Assembly: GCF_020404745.1 (NCBI RefSeq)
Contig: NZ_JAIZAP010000026.1
Location: 1 to 64,000 of the forward strand
Length of the DNA stretch: 64,000 nt
Reading direction: 5' to 3'
DNA from: Aquibacillus saliphilus
GTDB lineage: Bacteria > Bacillota > Bacilli > Bacillales > Amphibacillaceae
Both the position numbers and the translations under genes were made by a program. The notes beneath the pieces were generated by a model. That model ran no database searches. It was given only the letters and a program-made list of their open reading frames with translations, and was not told where the DNA came from. This document shows positions 60,925 to 64,000 of the stretch, piece by piece (within the stretch, counting starts at the first letter, position 1; each line of letters begins with the position of its first letter).

Positions 60925-61911
60925 TCACCTCTGTATTTGAAGCGTTAATTGCTCCATTACTAAAGCAGGATTTACATTTTGATCTAATTTTCTTTTTGCT
61001 TCCATAATATTAGTTAACACCTTTGTTGCATGCTTTCTAGACCATATCATAGAGGACTGTGCTATTTTTTCTTGTTCAGATACAAAGACAATGGATTCTC
61101 CATTACCCACATAACTATATATGATATCCTTAAACCAAATTATTAGTAAATCTAATCCTCGTTGGAGCTGTCCTCGTTCCTTAAAATGAGGCATCCAATG
61201 ATTATTAATGAATAGTAAAGATTCATCTGGTTTAGCTTGGAGCACTTCTACTAATTGTACCACTATCTTTCTAGCATTAGCAAACCACTCATCGTTACTT
61301 ATCTCTATTGCTTCAGAAATATTGTTTGTCAAAGCGGCCATCAGTTTCGCGTTGGAATTAGACAATCCCTCTGCTACGAGTTTATTTTTAATATTCTCTG
61401 GATTCAGTGGTTGTAAGGCCATAATTTGGCACCTGGATCTTATGGTTTGCAATATCGATTGACTGTTTTCTGTTAAAAGCATAGCTGTAGTTTCTTTGCT
61501 TGGCTCTTCCAAAAATTTTAACAATCGATTGGAAGCATTTGCAGTCATTTTGTCAGAATCAGTAATAATATATAGCTTCCTATTGGACTCTAAACCCGTA
61601 TAAGTGAATTCTTTCTGGAGATGTAAAATTTGTTCTTTTTTAATTGACTGACCATCTGGGGCAATTTGGTGTACATCTGGATGGTTACCGGTATCTATTC
61701 GATGACATTCCTTACAGCTGTTGCAAGGGTCAATACCTATTTTATTATTGCAAAAAATACTTTTAGCTAATAAAATGCTTAACGCATGTTTTCCAGTTCC
61801 TCTTGCACCTTGAAATAAATACGCATGTGAAATACGCTCTTTAGTTAAACTATTTGTTAACATCTTGCTGACTAAAGGTTGAATAGAAGCCATTTCGGAC
61901 CATGTTCTCAT
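60925..61911 (-). CDS. holB: DNA polymerase III delta' subunit
   Basis: Clamp loader subunit. 328 residues, AAA fold with P-loop GARGTGKH (about 34-41), zinc module CNNKIG...CNSCKECH (about 53-69) and SRC motif SRCQIMALQP (about 157-166). Starts MRTWSEMASIQP, like B. subtilis HolB. Followed 6 bases later by ricT. Confidence 0.95.
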   Translation of the reverse strand: MRTWSEMASIQPLVSKMLTNSLTKERISHAYLFQGARGTGKHALSILLAKSIFCNNKIGIDPCNSCKECHRIDTGNHPDVHQIAPDGQSIKKEQILHLQKEFTYTGLESNRKLYIITDSDKMTANASNRLLKFLEEPSKETTAMLLTENSQSILQTIRSRCQIMALQPLNPENIKNKLVAEGLSNSNAKLMAALTNNISEAIEISNDEWFANARKIVVQLVEVLQAKPDESLLFINNHWMPHFKERGQLQRGLDLLIIWFKDIIYSYVGNGESIVFVSEQEKIAQSSMIWSRKHATKVLTNIMEAKRKLDQNVNPALVMEQLTLQIQR

Positions 61912-61969
61912 AATTATTACTTCCCTTACACCTATTTACTTAAGTAGTAATTGAACTCTATATTCATTA

Positions 61970-62018
61970 AAAGGCTCTTTGAAAAAGCATAACAAGTACA
62001 CTTTTTAAAGAACCTCTT
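61970..62018 (-). terminator. Hairpin between yaaR and holB
   Basis: AGGTTCTTTAAAAAG / CTTTTTCAAAGAGCCT followed by TTTAATG on the minus strand: an imperfect but long stem, a likely partial terminator. Confidence 0.6.
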
Positions 62019-62070
62019 ATCCTCTTACGAAACTGGTTGATTACATCCCTGAAAGACTATAAAAGTCTGG

Positions 62071-62511
62071 TCACGTATAGAGGTTTATTAATAGACCTTT
62101 TATCTCACCAATAATTTCTAAAATTCCAAGTGAACGTTTTTCTGTATCCATAAGCTCATCTGTTAATTCAACAAGTTTTTTATCTATTTCTTTAACAATC
62201 GTTAATCTTCTACTATCTCCGTCCATACTCCAACTATGAGAATGTTTTAGATTCATTCCATATTGAACAGTCTCTTGAACGTAATCCTTAACCAAGCGTT
62301 TATATTTTGCTAAGTCTTTAAATGAGCGAAACTTTGTTAATCGTTCGCCTTGATTTGTAAGCTGCGTCATTAGTTTTTGCAATTCTTGTTGCTTTAATTT
62401 TTGTGTCTGAGATTCTACGACTGCATCAAAGCTTTTCGTGCCTTTTGATTGGCTAAGTGGATTCTTTTTTGAGGATTCTAGTTGAGCATGCAAATCCTGA
62501 CTGATTTTCAT
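62071..62511 (-). CDS. yaaR: DUF327 family protein YaaR
   Basis: 146 residues, same length as B. subtilis YaaR; mostly helical and basic (KFRSFKDLAKYKRLVKDYVQETVQYGM, about 60-86). Function unknown; conserved beside darA and holB in Firmicutes. Confidence 0.92.
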   Translation of the reverse strand: MKISQDLHAQLESSKKNPLSQSKGTKSFDAVVESQTQKLKQQELQKLMTQLTNQGERLTKFRSFKDLAKYKRLVKDYVQETVQYGMNLKHSHSWSMDGDSRRLTIVKEIDKKLVELTDELMDTEKRSLGILEIIGEIKGLLINLYT

Positions 62512-62533
62512 TTAGTTTGTCATCCCCTTAACT

Positions 62534-62896
<363 letters not shown>

Positions 62897-62949
62897 CTAT
62901 TCAAACAAGTAAATAATATTGAATGGAGAAATTATTAGGAAACAAAGGA

Positions 62950-63588
62950 CTAATCCGCTTTAGCCTTCAAAAAATTCACAATTAAATTATAGACATTCTT
63001 TTCAACTACATCCATCGTTTGGTTAGCATTAACACGATAGATTCGTTCTGGAAATTTAATGGCCAGTTTTTGATATGCTTCATGTACCTTCTCGTGAAAT
63101 TTTAATTGCTCTAAGTCCAAACGGTTTTGTTCACGATCTTTATTTTTAGCTATCCTCTTCAAACCTATTTCTGGTTTTATATCAAAAAATAGAGTTATTT
63201 CTGGCATAAACCCCTCAATCGCGAATTCATTAATCTGATACACCTCGTCCATTCCTAGCCCACGAGCATATCCCTGATAAGCTAAACTACTATCTATAAA
63301 TCGGTCACATAATACTATTTTTCCCTTTTCTAGTGCTGGTAATACCTTTTCAACTAAATGCTGACGACGCGCAGCTGCATACAAAAGTGCTTCTGTTCTA
63401 GCGTCCATCGAGGTATGAGTCGGGTTCAAGATGACATCTCTTATTTTTTCAGCAATTTCTATACCACCTGGTTCTCTAGTTGTAATCACATCATAACCAT
63501 CAATTACTAAACTCTTTTCCAGTGCTTTCAATATAGATGTCTTCCCTGCTCCCTCACCGCCTTCAAATGTAATAAAATGTCCTACCAC
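62950..63588 (-). CDS. tmk: Thymidylate kinase
   Basis: Phosphorylates dTMP. 212 residues with P-loop [11 protein letters not shown] (about 8-18), TREPGG (about 37-42) and [16 protein letters not shown] (about 95-110). Start of the tmk-darA-yaaR-holB-ricT-yabA run. Confidence 0.98.
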   Translation of the reverse strand: MVGHFITFEGGEGAGKTSILKALEKSLVIDGYDVITTREPGGIEIAEKIRDVILNPTHTSMDARTEALLYAAARRQHLVEKVLPALEKGKIVLCDRFIDSSLAYQGYARGLGMDEVYQINEFAIEGFMPEITLFFDIKPEIGLKRIAKNKDREQNRLDLEQLKFHEKVHEAYQKLAIKFPERIYRVNANQTMDVVEKNVYNLIVNFLKAKAD

Positions 63589-63727
63589 AATTATTCTCCT
63601 TTAGTAAAAGCTTTAAGATAAACACAAATGACTGAATATTCCCAGCAACATCGGTCTAGCGGAGATTATCACTGTGTAAATAGTTCAGGTAGGATATTAG
63701 GGTAGTTAGTACCTCTTCTTACCGAAG

Positions 63728-64000
63728 CTATTCAAACACTTTAAGTCCTTCACTTATATCATTATTTTGAAAACTAGTTCCTTTACTTAAAAGGTATTTT
63801 ACCATGTTTTCGTGTGTTTTCGAAATTTTTTCTCCTTTAATTATTAAAGGAATTCCCGGAGGATAAGGAATAACAGCCTCCGCCGCGATAAGTCCATAGA
63901 CTGACTTCCACGTTACGAACCTTGTCTTTTTTTCATTCATTAGTTGATAAGACAAAGCAAGAGTTTGAGTTGGTTCATTAAATAGTAACTCATTATCTAT
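63728..64000 (-). CDS. Orn/Lys/Arg decarboxylase family protein, C-terminus (YaaO-like, partial)
   Basis: The last 90 residues of a minus-strand gene whose start is off the right edge. AAEAVIPYPPGIPLIIKGE (the C-terminal signature of the PLP decarboxylase major domain) is clear. B. subtilis has yaaO immediately upstream of tmk. Frame is open to the window edge. Substrate cannot be judged from this fragment. Confidence 0.9.
   Translation of the reverse strand: MDNELLFNEPTQTLALSYQLMNEKKTRFVTWKSVYGLIAAEAVIPYPPGIPLIIKGEKISKTHENMVKYLLSKGTSFQNNDISEGLKVFE

Overview
The window is a 64 kb piece of a low-GC Gram-positive chromosome. It is almost certainly from a spore-forming member of the Bacillaceae, of the Oceanobacillus/Virgibacillus/Gracilibacillus type. 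The evidence is the gene order, which reproduces the Bacillus subtilis origin-proximal region read backwards from yaaO-tmk to lysS and the next rRNA operon. Sporulation genes (spoIIE, spoVT, yabP, yabQ, yabG, sspF, fin, spoVG) and the transition-state regulator abrB support it. No transposase, phage or CRISPR array was seen.

Layout, left to right (nearly all genes on the minus strand). 1-203 is the 5' end of a 16S rRNA gene with two tandem promoters. 0.6-5.6 kb holds lysS, a broken dusB, yazB, folK-folB-folP and cysK; the pabB-pabA-pabC genes expected between cysK and folP are absent. 5.6-17.2 kb carries a parvulin-type PPIase, hslO, coaX, ftsH, hpt, tilS, a yabT-like kinase, yabS and spoIIE. 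17.2-28.5 kb is an accessory block between spoIIE and yabR: a NUDIX hydrolase, a histidine phosphatase, a lone tRNA-Met, and a locus matching the flavin-based extracellular electron transfer (EET) system described in Listeria. The EET genes are two divergent units: ecfA1-ecfA2-ecfT, menA/dmkA and apbE/fmnB on the minus strand; ndh2-eetA-eetB-dmkB on the plus strand. 28.5-33.8 kb is yabR, divIC, yabQ, yabP, rqcP, mazG-type yabN and a MurJ/SpoVB-like flippase. 33.8-37.1 kb is an inserted glcT-ptsG glucose PTS unit. 37.3-64 kb resumes the conserved order: spoVT, mfd, fin, pth, ctc, prs, glmU, spoVG, purR, ispE, sspF, veg, yabG, rsmA, rnmV, yabE, tatD, metG, abrB (plus strand), rsmI, a decayed yazA, trmN6, yabA, ricT, holB, yaaR, darA, tmk and the 3' end of yaaO.

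The EET block is the most interesting part. Its genes would make a demethylmenaquinone-type quinone (dmkA, dmkB), reduce it with an extra NADH dehydrogenase (Ndh2), export or handle flavin (ECF module) and FMNylate extracytoplasmic proteins (ApbE). The divergent promoter region holds two strong and one weaker palindrome of the TTGTGAA-N4-TTCACAA type, the form recognised by the NADH/NAD+ sensor Rex and by Fnr-like regulators. No PplA-like FMNylated lipoprotein gene is present; an SGAS sequence in the predicted outer loop of Ndh2 is a speculative alternative acceptor.

Two families of short intergenic repeats are scattered through the window (five copies each). Two housekeeping genes are visibly decayed: dusB, with its middle deleted, and yazA, with a frameshift and a lost catalytic Glu. 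Start codons were chosen by ribosome binding sites and family alignment from memory; no database search was possible.
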